A DNA stretch of 64,000 nt from Candidatus Gastranaerophilales bacterium (GTDB lineage Bacteria; Cyanobacteriota; Vampirovibrionia; Gastranaerophilales; Gastranaerophilaceae), in assembly GCA_905234865.1 (NCBI GenBank), contig CAJOJE010000007.1, positions 1 to 64,000 of the forward strand, given 5' to 3'. Under the pieces are notes generated by a model. The model made no database searches. It saw only the letters and a program-made list of their open reading frames with translations, and was not told the origin of the DNA. Shown piece by piece: positions 33,282-43,608 of this stretch. The first letter of the stretch is position 1; each line of letters opens with the position of its first letter. The position numbers and the translations under genes were made by a program.

Positions 33282-34168
33282 GAATTTCGGAAATGGTCAA
33301 AACTTTTATATTCATCTAAAATAACCCCATCCATTATTATTTTATTTTCTTTTGTCGCATGACCTATTTGAATTAATCCGAGTTTATCCGCTAAGGGTTT
33401 ATCTTTCGGGTCTAAACATATTAAAAGTCCGTAGTCTTCTCCGCCAAACAAAACAAGCTCTTTATCATCAATTCTTTTTTCGATTTTGTCATATTCAAAG
33501 TTAAATCCGACGTTACTTTCTTTTGAAATACGGTATATCGCATCATATAAACCATCCGATGTATCCATCATGGAATACGGATAATTTGTGTTATTTGCAA
33601 TTTCTTTTGAAATATTCGGGTATAACTTTGGTTCAATGTGTGCTTTTATAAATTCGTTATTTTTATCTTTTATGCCCGAAAGTAAAAGCTGAAGTCCTTT
33701 TGCGCTTGAACCCGTTATTCCTTTAAGATAAAGATAGTCGCCTTCTTTTGCGGTTTTTCTCGATGAAATTTGTTTTAAGCCGTATCCCATTATGCAGATT
33801 GAAACGGTTATTTTATCTCCGCCCGTTAAATCCCCGCCTATGACTTTTATTTTGTATTTGTTACAAGTACAATTCAATCCTTCATAAAATTCTTTTATAA
33901 AAGTTTCATCTAAATTGCCCGATAGAGAAATTGTTAAATATTTCGGCTCTCCTCCGCCCGATAAAATATCCGATATATTAACAAGAGCCGATTTTTTCCC
34001 GAGTTCAAACGGAGTGAAGTAATCTAATTTAAAATGAACATCCTCCACTAAAGTATCCTGCGATACAAGAAGATTTAATTCTTTTAAATAAGCGCAATCA
34101 TTCCCTAAATATGAATTATCGGAAAGCGTTTCGTTTATTATTTTTAAAAATAATGTTTCTTTATTCAT
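33278..34168 (-). CDS. thiL: Thiamine-monophosphate kinase
   Basis: This 296-aa ATP-dependent kinase makes thiamine diphosphate. It shows the ThiL pattern: NDCAYL near residue 23, QDTLVEDVHFKLDYFTPFEL, VNISDILSGGGEPKYLTISL, GGDLTGGDKI, MDTSDGLYDAI and FGGEDYGLLICL. It overlaps the end of aroQ by 8 bases on the same strand. Confidence 0.93.
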   Translation of the reverse strand: MNKETLFLKIINETLSDNSYLGNDCAYLKELNLLVSQDTLVEDVHFKLDYFTPFELGKKSALVNISDILSGGGEPKYLTISLSGNLDETFIKEFYEGLNCTCNKYKIKVIGGDLTGGDKITVSICIMGYGLKQISSRKTAKEGDYLYLKGITGSSAKGLQLLLSGIKDKNNEFIKAHIEPKLYPNISKEIANNTNYPYSMMDTSDGLYDAIYRISKESNVGFNFEYDKIEKRIDDKELVLFGGEDYGLLICLDPKDKPLADKLGLIQIGHATKENKIIMDGVILDEYKSFDHFRNS

Positions 34169-34595
34169 TTATATAATTATATAACCCGAATAATGCCATT
34201 TTGTAACTGTCTTTTTTAAAGCCCGAAACTTGTCCTATACACCCTTCTATCGTGTAGGATTTTTGTCTGAACGAATCTCTTGAATTAACATTTGTCAGAT
34301 GAACTTCAACGGTCGGGATTTTTACCGCCTTTAGAGCGTCCAAAATAGCGATTGAAGTGTGCGTATAAGCGGCGGGGTTAATTATTATGCCGTCTTTATC
34401 CATTGAATTTTGAATTTTGGAAACAATTTCTCCTTCGATATTTGATTGATAAAATTCAAGCTCAACATCTTTAAAATTTTTTGAATATTCGATTAATTCT
34501 TTTTCTATGTCTAAAAGTGTTACCCTGCCGTAAATTTCAGGTTCTCTTATTCCGAGCATGTTTAAATTGGGACCGTTTATTACTAAAATTTTCAT
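34161..34595 (-). CDS. aroQ: 3-dehydroquinate dehydratase, type II
   Basis: This 144-aa shikimate-pathway enzyme has NGPNLNMLGIREPEIYG with the catalytic Tyr, the QSNIEGE motif, INPAAYTHTSIAI with the catalytic His, and EVHLTN. It is the small dodecameric type II. It is first of a two-gene minus-strand unit with thiL. Confidence 0.95.
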   Translation of the reverse strand: MKILVINGPNLNMLGIREPEIYGRVTLLDIEKELIEYSKNFKDVELEFYQSNIEGEIVSKIQNSMDKDGIIINPAAYTHTSIAILDALKAVKIPTVEVHLTNVNSRDSFRQKSYTIEGCIGQVSGFKKDSYKMALFGLYNYINE

Positions 34596-34695
34596 TTCTT
34601 ATACCTCTTTTGATTATTGTACAATATTTTTCCAAAAATACTATAATTTTGAATGAAAAATACAATCTTTTGTCAATCTATGATAAAATTTATAT

Positions 34696-37014
34696 ATGAT
34701 TGGATTTGATTTTGAACTTGATGATTTTCAAAAAGAAGCAATTGATTTTATCAAAGAAGGTAAATCGGTTGTAGTCTGCGCTCCGACGGGCGCAGGGAAA
34801 ACTTGTATTGCAGAAGCCGCTATTCAATTGGCTTTAGAAAATAACCGAAGAATTTTTTATACAACCCCTCTAAAAGCCTTATCCAATCAAAAATACTATG
34901 ATTTTTCAAAAAAATACGGCTCTGAGAATACGGGGCTTTTAACGGGCGATACTTCTATAAACAGAAGTGCAAAAATTGTTATAATGACAACCGAAGTTTT
35001 CAGAAATATGCTCTACGGAACAACTTTCGGTACGGTCGGGGATAATTTAAAAGATGTTAAATATGTCGTTCTTGATGAAGTTCATTATATGAACGACGAA
35101 TCAAGAGGCACCGTTTGGGAAGAAAGCATTATTTATTGTCCCGTTAATATTCAGCTTATTGCACTTTCTGCTACGGTTCAAAATTCTAAGCAATTAACGG
35201 ATTGGATAAATACGGTTCATTCCGATACAAGAAACGTATATACGGATTTTCGCCCCGTACCTTTAAGGTTTTTTTATTATGATTCTTCAAAACCGAATAC
35301 GGTTTTACCGCTGCTTACCCCTTCGGGCGGTTTGAACACAAAAATTCGTCCCGAATCAAGGTATAAATATTTTAATGCAAAAGCAAGACCGAAAAACCCC
35401 ATGCTTGACATAATAGGCGTTTTAAAAGAAAAAGAAATGCTTCCCTGTATATACTTTACTTTTTCAAGAAAAAAATGCGACGAAAATGCTCAACTGTGTG
35501 CAAAAGCGGAAATTTTGACTTATGAAGAAACAAAAGAAATAGAATTTGCGATTGATGAATATTTAAAGGAAAATCTTTATTTATACGGAAATCCCGTTTT
35601 AGAGATAATCAAAAAAGGCGTTGCTCCTCACCATGCAGGGCTTTTGCCCGGGCTTAAAAATTTAATAGAAAGGCTTTTTCAAAAAGGGCTCATTAAGGTT
35701 GTTTTTGCAACGGAAACTCTTGCTGCGGGAATTAACATGCCTGCAAGAACAACGATTATAAGCTCCATTTCAAAAAGAACGGATGACGGGCACAGGCTTT
35801 TAACGGCAAACGAGTTCCTTCAAATGTCGGGCAGAGCAGGCAGGCGAGGCATGGATGAGATTGGGTATGTCGTAATAATAGGAACTCCTTTTCAAACGCC
35901 CGAAGAGGTATATAATCTTGCGACGAGTTCTTCAAATCCTTTAGAAAGTAAGTTTGAACCTTGTTATTCAATGGTTTTGAATTTATTGCAAAGATTCAGT
36001 TTAGATGAAGCAAAAGAATTAATTTTAAAAACTTTCGGGTATTTTTCTTCAACGGAAAGATTATCTCCGCTTTTATCGGAGCTTGAAAGGTATGAAGAAA
36101 ATATAGACGAGATGAAAAAATTCAAATGCGATTACAATTTAACCGCAGATGATATGAGAGAATTTATTAAATATAAAAACCTTTATATTGAATACAGAAC
36201 AACTCTGAAAACTTTAAGAAGGCAAAATAAAAAAGGCGGTTACAGAGAAGATATCGAAGCGTTTGCAAAGAAAACAAAGGACATTTTGAGAAAGTTTGAA
36301 ATGTTCGGGTGTAATAATTGCAGAGTTTATAAAAAACACAGGAAAGAACTTGAGCTGATTTCACGCTATGAAAAGAAAATAAGAACCCTTAAAAAAGAAA
36401 TCGGTTTTCAAAAGGATGTTTATTGGCAAAAATTCCTTGCCCATAAGAAAATACTTGAAATAACGGGTAACTTAAAAGACGATTTTCCGACTGATATCGG
36501 AAAAATTACAATGGGTTTAAGATGTGAAAACGAACTTTACATATCGGAAATTTTAAAATCGGGAATTTTAAGTAATTTAACGACGGTTGAACTTGCCTCA
36601 GTTGTTTGCGCTCTTTCAAGCGAAGAAGTAAGAAATAAGGAAAATACCGTTTTAACTCCGCCTTGTGCTAATGTCAGAAAAGCTTTATCCAAAATTAAAG
36701 AAATAAAAAGACGGGTTTTTCTTCTCGAGAGAGATTATAAACTTGAAAACCAAATGAATTTACATTCTCATTTTTCATCAATCATGGAAAAATGGGTTTC
36801 AAGCAATCTTAATGCGGAAAATGACCCGATTAACACATGGAACGAGATTTTTCGGGAAACCGAATTTTCGGAAGGTGATATTGTAAGAACGTTTAAAAGA
36901 ACGGTTGATCTTTTGAGGCAATTTACTCTTATAGAGGGGGTTGACCCTGCACTTGTCGAAAATGCGAAAGAAGCAATTAAAGCAATAAATCGTGAGCCTG
37001 TTAATATCGAATAG
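34696..37014 (+). CDS. Ski2-like DEVH-box RNA helicase
   Basis: This 772-aa helicase has motif I CAPTGAGKT, Ia TTPLKALSNQK, motif II DEVHYMND, motif III LSATVQN, motif IV/V HHAGLLPGLK and FATETLAAGINMPA, and motif VI QMSGRAGRRGMD, followed by a helical C-terminal domain. This is the Mtr4/Ski2 class found in Cyanobacteria and Actinobacteria, where it is thought to aid RNA turnover. It is transcribed divergently from aroQ, and the leader is short without a clear ribosome binding site. Confidence 0.9.
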   Translation: MIGFDFELDDFQKEAIDFIKEGKSVVVCAPTGAGKTCIAEAAIQLALENNRRIFYTTPLKALSNQKYYDFSKKYGSENTGLLTGDTSINRSAKIVIMTTEVFRNMLYGTTFGTVGDNLKDVKYVVLDEVHYMNDESRGTVWEESIIYCPVNIQLIALSATVQNSKQLTDWINTVHSDTRNVYTDFRPVPLRFFYYDSSKPNTVLPLLTPSGGLNTKIRPESRYKYFNAKARPKNPMLDIIGVLKEKEMLPCIYFTFSRKKCDENAQLCAKAEILTYEETKEIEFAIDEYLKENLYLYGNPVLEIIKKGVAPHHAGLLPGLKNLIERLFQKGLIKVVFATETLAAGINMPARTTIISSISKRTDDGHRLLTANEFLQMSGRAGRRGMDEIGYVVIIGTPFQTPEEVYNLATSSSNPLESKFEPCYSMVLNLLQRFSLDEAKELILKTFGYFSSTERLSPLLSELERYEENIDEMKKFKCDYNLTADDMREFIKYKNLYIEYRTTLKTLRRQNKKGGYREDIEAFAKKTKDILRKFEMFGCNNCRVYKKHRKELELISRYEKKIRTLKKEIGFQKDVYWQKFLAHKKILEITGNLKDDFPTDIGKITMGLRCENELYISEILKSGILSNLTTVELASVVCALSSEEVRNKENTVLTPPCANVRKALSKIKEIKRRVFLLERDYKLENQMNLHSHFSSIMEKWVSSNLNAENDPINTWNEIFRETEFSEGDIVRTFKRTVDLLRQFTLIEGVDPALVENAKEAIKAINREPVNIE

Positions 37015-37171
37015 TTTATTAACAAATATTAAGAATTGCATAAAGTTATTTTTTGTTTTTGTTATAATTGGAAACTGAATAAATAATACAAAAGAATTAG
37101 TTACAAAGTAATATTTTTTCTTTTTGTGTTATTATATATGAGAGAGTATTCAAAGAAAAAGGAAAATTACT

Positions 37172-38869
37172 ATGGCATTACCAAATGTAGCATATTTTTC
37201 AATGGAAATCGCAATGGATCAATCCCTTGCAACGTATTCGGGAGGCTTAGGCTTTTTAGCAGGTTCCCACATGCAATCGGCAGGATATCTTCAAATGCCT
37301 ATGGTGGGCATTACCATGCTCTGGTCTTTTGGTTATTATGATCAAAGAATTGACGGAAACGGCGATGTTGAAGTTGCTTATATAAGAAAACATTATGACT
37401 TTTTAACCGATATTAACGTTCAAACAACCGTTAAAGTTTTCGGCGAGGACGTTATTGTTAAAGCATATAAAGTTGAACCGCATTTATTCGGAACATGCCC
37501 TGTTTACCTTTTAACAACCGATGTTGAAGGCAACTCCGAATGGGCAAAGAAAATTTCGCATAAATTATATGACGGAGATGAAAGAATTCGTGTTGCACAA
37601 GAAACAGTTCTCGGTATAGGCGGTGTAAGAATTCTTCAAGCAATCGGATATCCTTTCGATGTTATCCACATGAACGAAGGGCACGCACTTCCTGCGGCAT
37701 TTGAATTATTAAGACAATTCAACGGCGACCTTAATAAAGTTAAGAAAAAGACCGTATTTACCACGCACACACCCGTTGCGGCAGGAAACGAAGTACACTG
37801 GGTTGATACGTTGCTTGAATCAGGCTTCTTTGCGGGATGTTCAAGAGAAAGAGCGGTCGAACTGGGCGGAGAAAGCTTCTCCTTAACGGTTGCGGCTTTA
37901 AGAATGTCAAGAATTGCAAATGCAGTTTCACAACTGCATGGTCTTGTTGCAAATAAAATGTGGGATTGGGTTCAAGGAAGATGCCCGATTAGAGCTATAA
38001 CAAACGCCGTTAATATTCACTATTGGCAAGATCCGAAATTTGCCGTTGCAGAAACTGACGATGAATTGTTGAACAGAAAAATCGAAATGAAAAAAGAATT
38101 GTTCCAATATATCGTCGATACTCAAGGCAAACGTTTCGACCCCAATGTTTTAACAATTACTTGGGCAAGAAGATTTGCCGATTATAAACGTGCATGGCTT
38201 ATTTTAAAAGACAGCGCACGCATTGAAAAATTATTGAACGAAAACAAAGTTCAATTGATTTTTGCAGGTAAATTCCACCCCGATGATGCTATCGGCAAAA
38301 AAGTATTTAACGAAATTTTAAGATATTCTTACGGAATGAAAAACGTTGTTGTTCTTCCGGGATATGAACTCGGACTTTCGGCAAAACTTAAAAAAGGTTC
38401 GGATATTTGGTTGAATACACCTTTAAGACCTTTGGAAGCATCCGGTACTTCAGGCATGAGCGCTAATATGAACGGCGCTTTGCACTTCTCGACTTATGAC
38501 GGTTGGGCAGTAGAGGGTACGTTCCCCGGAATTAACGGCTATACGGTAGAATATCCCGGATTAGACGATGAAATTCCTTGGGATGAAAGAAATCTGAAAG
38601 ATAATCAATGTATTATGAATACGCTTGAAAACGAGATTATCCCGACATATTACGACAACAGACAAGAATGGGCAAGGCTCGTAAGACAAGCAAAAAGAAC
38701 ATCCGAAGCATACTTCAATTCGGACAGAATGGTTATCGAATACTTTAACAGAGTATATAAACCTATTGCCCATGGCGGTATTCAAGCAGGGGAAGACGAA
38801 GCGGTTGATACAAAATCAAACAAAGAAAATCCGAACTTGGATGCTTGGACATATTCAAACATTAAGTAA
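37172..38869 (+). CDS. Alpha-glucan phosphorylase-like (GT35) protein lacking the PLP lysine
   Basis: This 565-aa protein aligns with the short alpha-glucan phosphorylase class: NVAYFSMEIA, TYSGGLGFLAGSH, HMNEGHA, FTTHTPVAAGNEV and EASGTSGM. In active glycogen phosphorylases the last motif continues to a Lys that binds pyridoxal phosphate (GTxxMK). Here it reads GTSGMSANMNGAL, with Ser430 in that place. Either the protein does not use PLP and acts as another glycosyltransferase, or it is inactive. AAGGA precedes the ATG. A promoter-rich AT spacer separates it from the helicase, and it has its own terminator. Confidence 0.82.
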   Translation: MALPNVAYFSMEIAMDQSLATYSGGLGFLAGSHMQSAGYLQMPMVGITMLWSFGYYDQRIDGNGDVEVAYIRKHYDFLTDINVQTTVKVFGEDVIVKAYKVEPHLFGTCPVYLLTTDVEGNSEWAKKISHKLYDGDERIRVAQETVLGIGGVRILQAIGYPFDVIHMNEGHALPAAFELLRQFNGDLNKVKKKTVFTTHTPVAAGNEVHWVDTLLESGFFAGCSRERAVELGGESFSLTVAALRMSRIANAVSQLHGLVANKMWDWVQGRCPIRAITNAVNIHYWQDPKFAVAETDDELLNRKIEMKKELFQYIVDTQGKRFDPNVLTITWARRFADYKRAWLILKDSARIEKLLNENKVQLIFAGKFHPDDAIGKKVFNEILRYSYGMKNVVVLPGYELGLSAKLKKGSDIWLNTPLRPLEASGTSGMSANMNGALHFSTYDGWAVEGTFPGINGYTVEYPGLDDEIPWDERNLKDNQCIMNTLENEIIPTYYDNRQEWARLVRQAKRTSEAYFNSDRMVIEYFNRVYKPIAHGGIQAGEDEAVDTKSNKENPNLDAWTYSNIK

Positions 38870-38887
38870 TAGGCACTTAAAACCTTT

Positions 38888-38913
38888 AAACCCGCAAGTT
38901 AAATTGCGGGTTT
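38888..38913 (+). terminator. Terminator of the GT35-like gene
   Basis: AAACCCGCAA (38888-38897) pairs perfectly with TTGCGGGTTT (38904-38913), followed by T-rich sequence. Confidence 0.92.
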
Positions 38914-39040
38914 TTATTTTGTTTGTCTAAAAACGATATTCAAAATGCCAAAAAACAGGAACAAAGCAAATTTTTGTTTTCTTGACTGAACAAAATACCA
39001 TGGTTAAAATTATGTAAGACCGTATAAAGGAAAAAATAAA

Positions 39041-40696
39041 TTGAAAAAAGATATTTTCTACCCCCTTATTTTATGTTTAGTTCTTATAATTTTTTTCGGT
39101 TTAAATTATTATTCGTTTGGAAGTTTTTTATATGATTGCGGCAGGGAATTTCTCGTTCCCGATATTATGAACAACGGGTTTATTCCGATTAAAGATATTT
39201 TTGTAAGTTATTTTCCTCTTTCATATCAATTTAACGCTCTTCTGTTTAAAATTTTCGGGTCAAATTTTGATACTTTAAGGGTAGCGGGGATTTTATTTTC
39301 TCTTATTTGCGTATGTTTTATTTATTTTTCGTCGAGATTTTTTGTTGATGAAAAAAAGTCCTTCATGACTTCGCTTATAATTTCTTTTGTATCAATGTTT
39401 AATATATCCCACATTTTTAATTGGGTTGCGGGATATTCTTATGCTTTTATTTATGCGGCTTCGATTTTATTTGTTTCAATTTATTTTGCTCTATATTATT
39501 TAAAAAAAGATAAATTCTTATACCCTGCTTTTTTAACTTTAGGGGTTTGTTTTGCCTTAAAATTAGAATTTTTGCCCGTCGTAATTCCTTACTTTTTATT
39601 GTTTTACTTAAAGAAAACGCCTTATAAAAAAATCATTGTTTCATTTCTTTTATTTTTGCTTCCGCTTTCGTTAAGTTTTTTATTTTTAAAATTTTCAATC
39701 AATGATTTTATTTCTTATTTAATATTCATGAAAGATTTTATAAGCGCTCCTCTTTTAAAAACGTACAGCCAAAACGTTTTCCACAACTCAAATTTTGGCG
39801 ATTATTTTTCCGGTATATATTTAAGCTCTTATAAATTTTTCTTATGGCTTTTTGTTTTCTTTTTAGTTTTATATAAAGCGTCAAAAAACCGAAAACAAAC
39901 GTCATTTTTTGTTTTATCTTTTATTTTGGGTTTAATTTTTTTAATAACGGGAATTATAATTAAGCCTTTTTACCCGATTGAATTTTTTGGCTTTTTATCT
40001 TTTTCTTCAATGATAATTCTTTTTCTTTCAATCAGGAGAAAAGATTATATTTTTGCATTTTTATGTTTAATTCAAATATTTTTGTCTTTAAGATTTTATT
40101 TTGGATATTCAAGCGGATATTCCGCATATTTATTGCCGTCAGGGTTATTTGTAAATATTTTGTTTTTCATAAAAAGCGAGTATAAGGTTTTTTCAAAAAT
40201 TTTAATCTCTTTTTTAATTGTTTTTTCAATTTCGAATGTTTGTTATTTTACAATCTCGAATGCCGTTAACAAAAATATTTCCTTAAAAACGGAACGTGGA
40301 ACAATTAACGTTAAAACCGTTCAAGAAAAAGAAATGATACAAAATATTATTTCTTTTATGGATAAAATCCCCGAAAATAAAGAAGTTCTTATTTTGCCCG
40401 AGGGGACTATGTTTAATTATATTTCAAAAAAACCAACCGCAATGAAATATTATCAATTAATTCCAAACCACATAGAAGCGTTTGGTGAAAATAACATTGT
40501 TGAAGATTTAAGAAAAAATCCGCCCGAATATATTATTTTTAATAATACAACCTATTACATATACGGAAAAACGGTTATTTGCGACAGTTTTGCGGAAAAA
40601 ATATGTGATTTTACATATAAAAACTATGATTATATTACAACATTCAACAATAAAGATTTCATAATGAATGTATACAGACTGAAAAAATCTTTTTAA
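39041..40696 (+). CDS. Polytopic GT-C-type glycosyltransferase-like membrane protein
   Basis: This 551-aa protein has about ten to twelve membrane helices. Just after the first helix comes a periplasmic loop with acidic residues (YDCGREFLVPDIM, IPIKDIFVSYFP), the position of the catalytic Asp in GT-C enzymes. A soluble C-terminal domain spans ~430-551. It likely transfers sugars from a lipid carrier; donor and acceptor are unknown. Start TTG at 39041 with AAAGGA upstream. Not part of a visible polysaccharide cluster. Confidence 0.65.
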   Translation: MKKDIFYPLILCLVLIIFFGLNYYSFGSFLYDCGREFLVPDIMNNGFIPIKDIFVSYFPLSYQFNALLFKIFGSNFDTLRVAGILFSLICVCFIYFSSRFFVDEKKSFMTSLIISFVSMFNISHIFNWVAGYSYAFIYAASILFVSIYFALYYLKKDKFLYPAFLTLGVCFALKLEFLPVVIPYFLLFYLKKTPYKKIIVSFLLFLLPLSLSFLFLKFSINDFISYLIFMKDFISAPLLKTYSQNVFHNSNFGDYFSGIYLSSYKFFLWLFVFFLVLYKASKNRKQTSFFVLSFILGLIFLITGIIIKPFYPIEFFGFLSFSSMIILFLSIRRKDYIFAFLCLIQIFLSLRFYFGYSSGYSAYLLPSGLFVNILFFIKSEYKVFSKILISFLIVFSISNVCYFTISNAVNKNISLKTERGTINVKTVQEKEMIQNIISFMDKIPENKEVLILPEGTMFNYISKKPTAMKYYQLIPNHIEAFGENNIVEDLRKNPPEYIIFNNTTYYIYGKTVICDSFAEKICDFTYKNYDYITTFNNKDFIMNVYRLKKSF

Positions 40697-40737
40697 AATA
40701 GCCCTTCTTTCATATATAATAAAATAAAGGGGGAAAA

Positions 40738-41712
40738 ATGCCGCTATCGTTTTTTTGGGGCGAAGAAGATTTCTTAATTGAAAAAGAAATCAATAAAATG
40801 AAAAAGGAGATATTAAACGATGATATCAATGAGTTAAACTATAAAACCGTTGATAATCCTGATTTTGCAACTCTGATTTTTCTTTTAAGAAGCCAGTCTA
40901 TGCTTTTTTCCGAATGTATTTACAATATAAAAATGAACAGGTATTTTCTTGAAACAGGTAAAAAAATCACTCTTGATGAAAAGCAAATTGAAGAAGTAAT
41001 TGCTTCCATACCCTTAATTTCGGACAAAATTCACATTATTTTTAATTGTCCCGTTCCAAGGGGGGAAAATAAGAAACCCGACTCAAGAAAAAAATTATAT
41101 AAGGCAATCCAAAAAACCGCCGTCATTAAAGAATTTCCCGCTTTTAAGGCTTATGAAGAATATAAAATTCTTCCCGTTTTAAAAACTATGTTGAAAGATT
41201 ATAACTTAAAAGCAACGGATTTAATTTTGCAGGAAATAATCAGGAAAACGGGACCCTACTTTAGAGATTTGCATTCGGTATTGGATAAAATAAGCCTTTA
41301 TATTTATCCTGATACTCAAATTACAAAAGAAGCGATTGATAATATATACCCTGTCGGGCAAAATATTTTTTCGCTTTTGGATTTAATTTTAGAAAAAAAT
41401 TATTCAAAAACCATGTTTGAAATTTCAAAAATGCTTCAAAATTCTCACTATCTTGAATTATTGGCATTTTTGCAAGCGGGTTTTACAAGAATTTTATCTT
41501 CAAAAATATATTCAAAAAATATGACAACTTTTGAAATTGCCAGAAAAACGGGTCAAAACGAATATGCCGTAAAAAAAGCGCTTGAAAAAACCGCTCATAT
41601 TAAAGTTGAAGAACTTGTTAAGCTTAAACAAAATTTAACAAATGCCGAATTTGAAATTAAAACGGGTGCAAAAGAGCCCATGACTGCGCTTTTGGAGGGT
41701 TTTATAAAATGA
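40738..41712 (+). CDS. holA: DNA polymerase III delta subunit
   Basis: This 324-aa clamp-loader subunit begins SFFWGEEDFLIEKEI, contains FNCPVPRGENKKPDSRKKL and the helical C-terminal domain with NIFSLLDLILEKN, which fits HolA length and order. GGGGG precedes the ATG. It overlaps holB by 4 bases. Confidence 0.88.
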   Translation: MPLSFFWGEEDFLIEKEINKMKKEILNDDINELNYKTVDNPDFATLIFLLRSQSMLFSECIYNIKMNRYFLETGKKITLDEKQIEEVIASIPLISDKIHIIFNCPVPRGENKKPDSRKKLYKAIQKTAVIKEFPAFKAYEEYKILPVLKTMLKDYNLKATDLILQEIIRKTGPYFRDLHSVLDKISLYIYPDTQITKEAIDNIYPVGQNIFSLLDLILEKNYSKTMFEISKMLQNSHYLELLAFLQAGFTRILSSKIYSKNMTTFEIARKTGQNEYAVKKALEKTAHIKVEELVKLKQNLTNAEFEIKTGAKEPMTALLEGFIK

Positions 41713-42641
41713 TAAATCCAATCTTTAAAGAATATGAATTTTTATACAATTATTTTGAAACTCTATTAAAATCAAATAAAAGATTTCCGCAAAGCATTGT
41801 TTTTGAAGGCTTATCAACTTTAAATCAATATTTTTTCACGCTTGAACTTGCAAGAATTTTAAATTGTACGGGCGATAAAACCAAAGAATGTAATTGTATA
41901 AATTGCAGGTGGATAAGAGAAAATAAACATCCTGCCGTAGTAAGCGTTAATCAGCTTGAATTTAAAGAAGATTCCGCAAAAGAGGTAATTTCCGTTAAGC
42001 AGACGGAAAAAATAGTATCAATGATAACAAAAACGTCTGAATATCATCGCTTTTTTATTTTTTCGGGCGCAAAAGAAATAAGTTTAAATTTGAATGAAAA
42101 AAAATTAATTGAAACTTATGAAAAAGAAGGGTATTTTTACGGAAAAGAAAATTTTGTTTTAACTCCTTTGAACAGAAAAATTCTTCATGAAGAATCGTCA
42201 AATTCTCTTCTAAAATCAATCGAAGAAGCCCCCGATAGGGTAACTTTCATATTTTTAACGGATACAAGAGATAATATATTACAAACTATTTTATCTCGTT
42301 CTTTAATTTTTAAAATGCCCTATAAATATCAAAGAAATAATGTTCCCGTTGATAATTTTTTTGAAAATTATCCTGTTATTCCTCTTAATTTGGTTTTTGA
42401 TTTAATTTCAAACCTTACCGAGCTTGCCGAAGAATATGAATTTGACAGTGTTTTAACCTCAATTCAGGAAAAATTAACAGATATGATAAAAATAAATTCT
42501 TTTGATATAAACTTACTAAAGACCGACATAAAATCGGTTCAAACAGCAAAAAATATGATAAAAGCAAAAGTCATGCCAAAATATGCGCTTGAATATATGC
42601 TTCTTTCAATGACGAAAGAGGGAAGATTTAATGAAACATAA
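41709..42641 (+). CDS. holB: DNA polymerase III delta' subunit
   Basis: This 310-aa clamp-loader subunit has the zinc motif CNCINC with an earlier Cys, HPAVVSVNQLEF, sensor-like SLLKSIEEAPDRVTFIFLTD and RSLIFKMPY. As expected for delta', the P-loop is degenerate (FEGLSTLNQYFF). An unusual ~25-residue insertion (KKLIETYEKEGYFYGKENF) sits before the SLLK helix. It lies between holA and the DUF3326 gene with overlapping ends. Confidence 0.87.
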   Translation: MINPIFKEYEFLYNYFETLLKSNKRFPQSIVFEGLSTLNQYFFTLELARILNCTGDKTKECNCINCRWIRENKHPAVVSVNQLEFKEDSAKEVISVKQTEKIVSMITKTSEYHRFFIFSGAKEISLNLNEKKLIETYEKEGYFYGKENFVLTPLNRKILHEESSNSLLKSIEEAPDRVTFIFLTDTRDNILQTILSRSLIFKMPYKYQRNNVPVDNFFENYPVIPLNLVFDLISNLTELAEEYEFDSVLTSIQEKLTDMIKINSFDINLLKTDIKSVQTAKNMIKAKVMPKYALEYMLLSMTKEGRFNET

Positions 42642-43608
42642 AAATACGATTGCTCTTTCAATTCCGACCGGGACAGGCGCTTCAATCGGAGGGTACGCAG
42701 GGGATGGCGGAAAAATAGCAAGGATGTTTTCAAAATATTTTAACGTTTTAACTCATCCTAACGTTGTAAACGGCGGAATTTTAAGTGCTATGAACGACAA
42801 TATTTTATATGCGGAAGGATATATTTTTGATGAATTTTTTAAAGGAAATGTTGAGTTAACTCCTTTAGAAGATAATGAAGAAAATGTCGTTGGGGTTGTT
42901 TTTGATAAAAGCATTCCGAATGATATTTTAAATGTTCATATTAATACAATTAACGCTCTAAAAGAGGTAAAAGGGTATAACATTCCCTATTATGAAATTA
43001 CGGAAGAAGAAGTTAAAATTGAGTTTTATCTTAAAGAAAAAGTATCTTCAGGGGTTGTCGGGTGTGAGAAAACTCTTTTAAAATCGGCAAAAAGTCTTAT
43101 AAATAAAGGTTGCAATGCAATTGCCGTTGTTTGTTATTTTGGAAGCGATACCGATTCAATTGAATATGAAAGCGGAGTCGGGGTTGACCCGATAGGAGGA
43201 ATTGAAGCCGTTATTTCTCATTATCTTTCAAAGGAATTAATGTGTCCTGTTGCGCATAGTCCCGCATTTTCTACAATAGACATTTTAACTTCGATTTCAA
43301 ATCCGAAAACTTCTTCGGAAAATATTTCCTCGACTTATCTTCCCTGCATATTGGACGGATTAATAAAAGCGCCCAAAATTGTAAAAAAGGGTACTTTAAA
43401 AAATAAAGATATAAAAGCTCTTATCGTGCCGTACGGCGCCTTTGGCGGAATTGCCTCCATTGCTGCATTAGAGAACAATATTAAGATTGTATCCGTTCAA
43501 AACAAAATGCACTCTCATATTAGTTGCTATGACATAAAGAGAGGTGATATAATAGAATATATGGATTATAATTCTTGTTTAAAAAACTTAATAAAGGATT
43601 TTAAATGA
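42631..43608 (+). CDS. DUF3326 family protein
   Basis: This 325-aa protein has the pattern I know from the cyanobacterial DUF3326 family: SIPTGTGASIGGYAGDGGKIA, THPNVVNGG, YAEGYIFDEFF, GVGVDPIGGIEAVISHYL and HSPAF. Function is unknown. It overlaps holB by 11 bases and the pilin-like gene by 4, so it is part of that operon. Its presence supports relatedness to Cyanobacteria. Confidence 0.85.
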   Translation: MKHKNTIALSIPTGTGASIGGYAGDGGKIARMFSKYFNVLTHPNVVNGGILSAMNDNILYAEGYIFDEFFKGNVELTPLEDNEENVVGVVFDKSIPNDILNVHINTINALKEVKGYNIPYYEITEEEVKIEFYLKEKVSSGVVGCEKTLLKSAKSLINKGCNAIAVVCYFGSDTDSIEYESGVGVDPIGGIEAVISHYLSKELMCPVAHSPAFSTIDILTSISNPKTSSENISSTYLPCILDGLIKAPKIVKKGTLKNKDIKALIVPYGAFGGIASIAALENNIKIVSVQNKMHSHISCYDIKRGDIIEYMDYNSCLKNLIKDFK

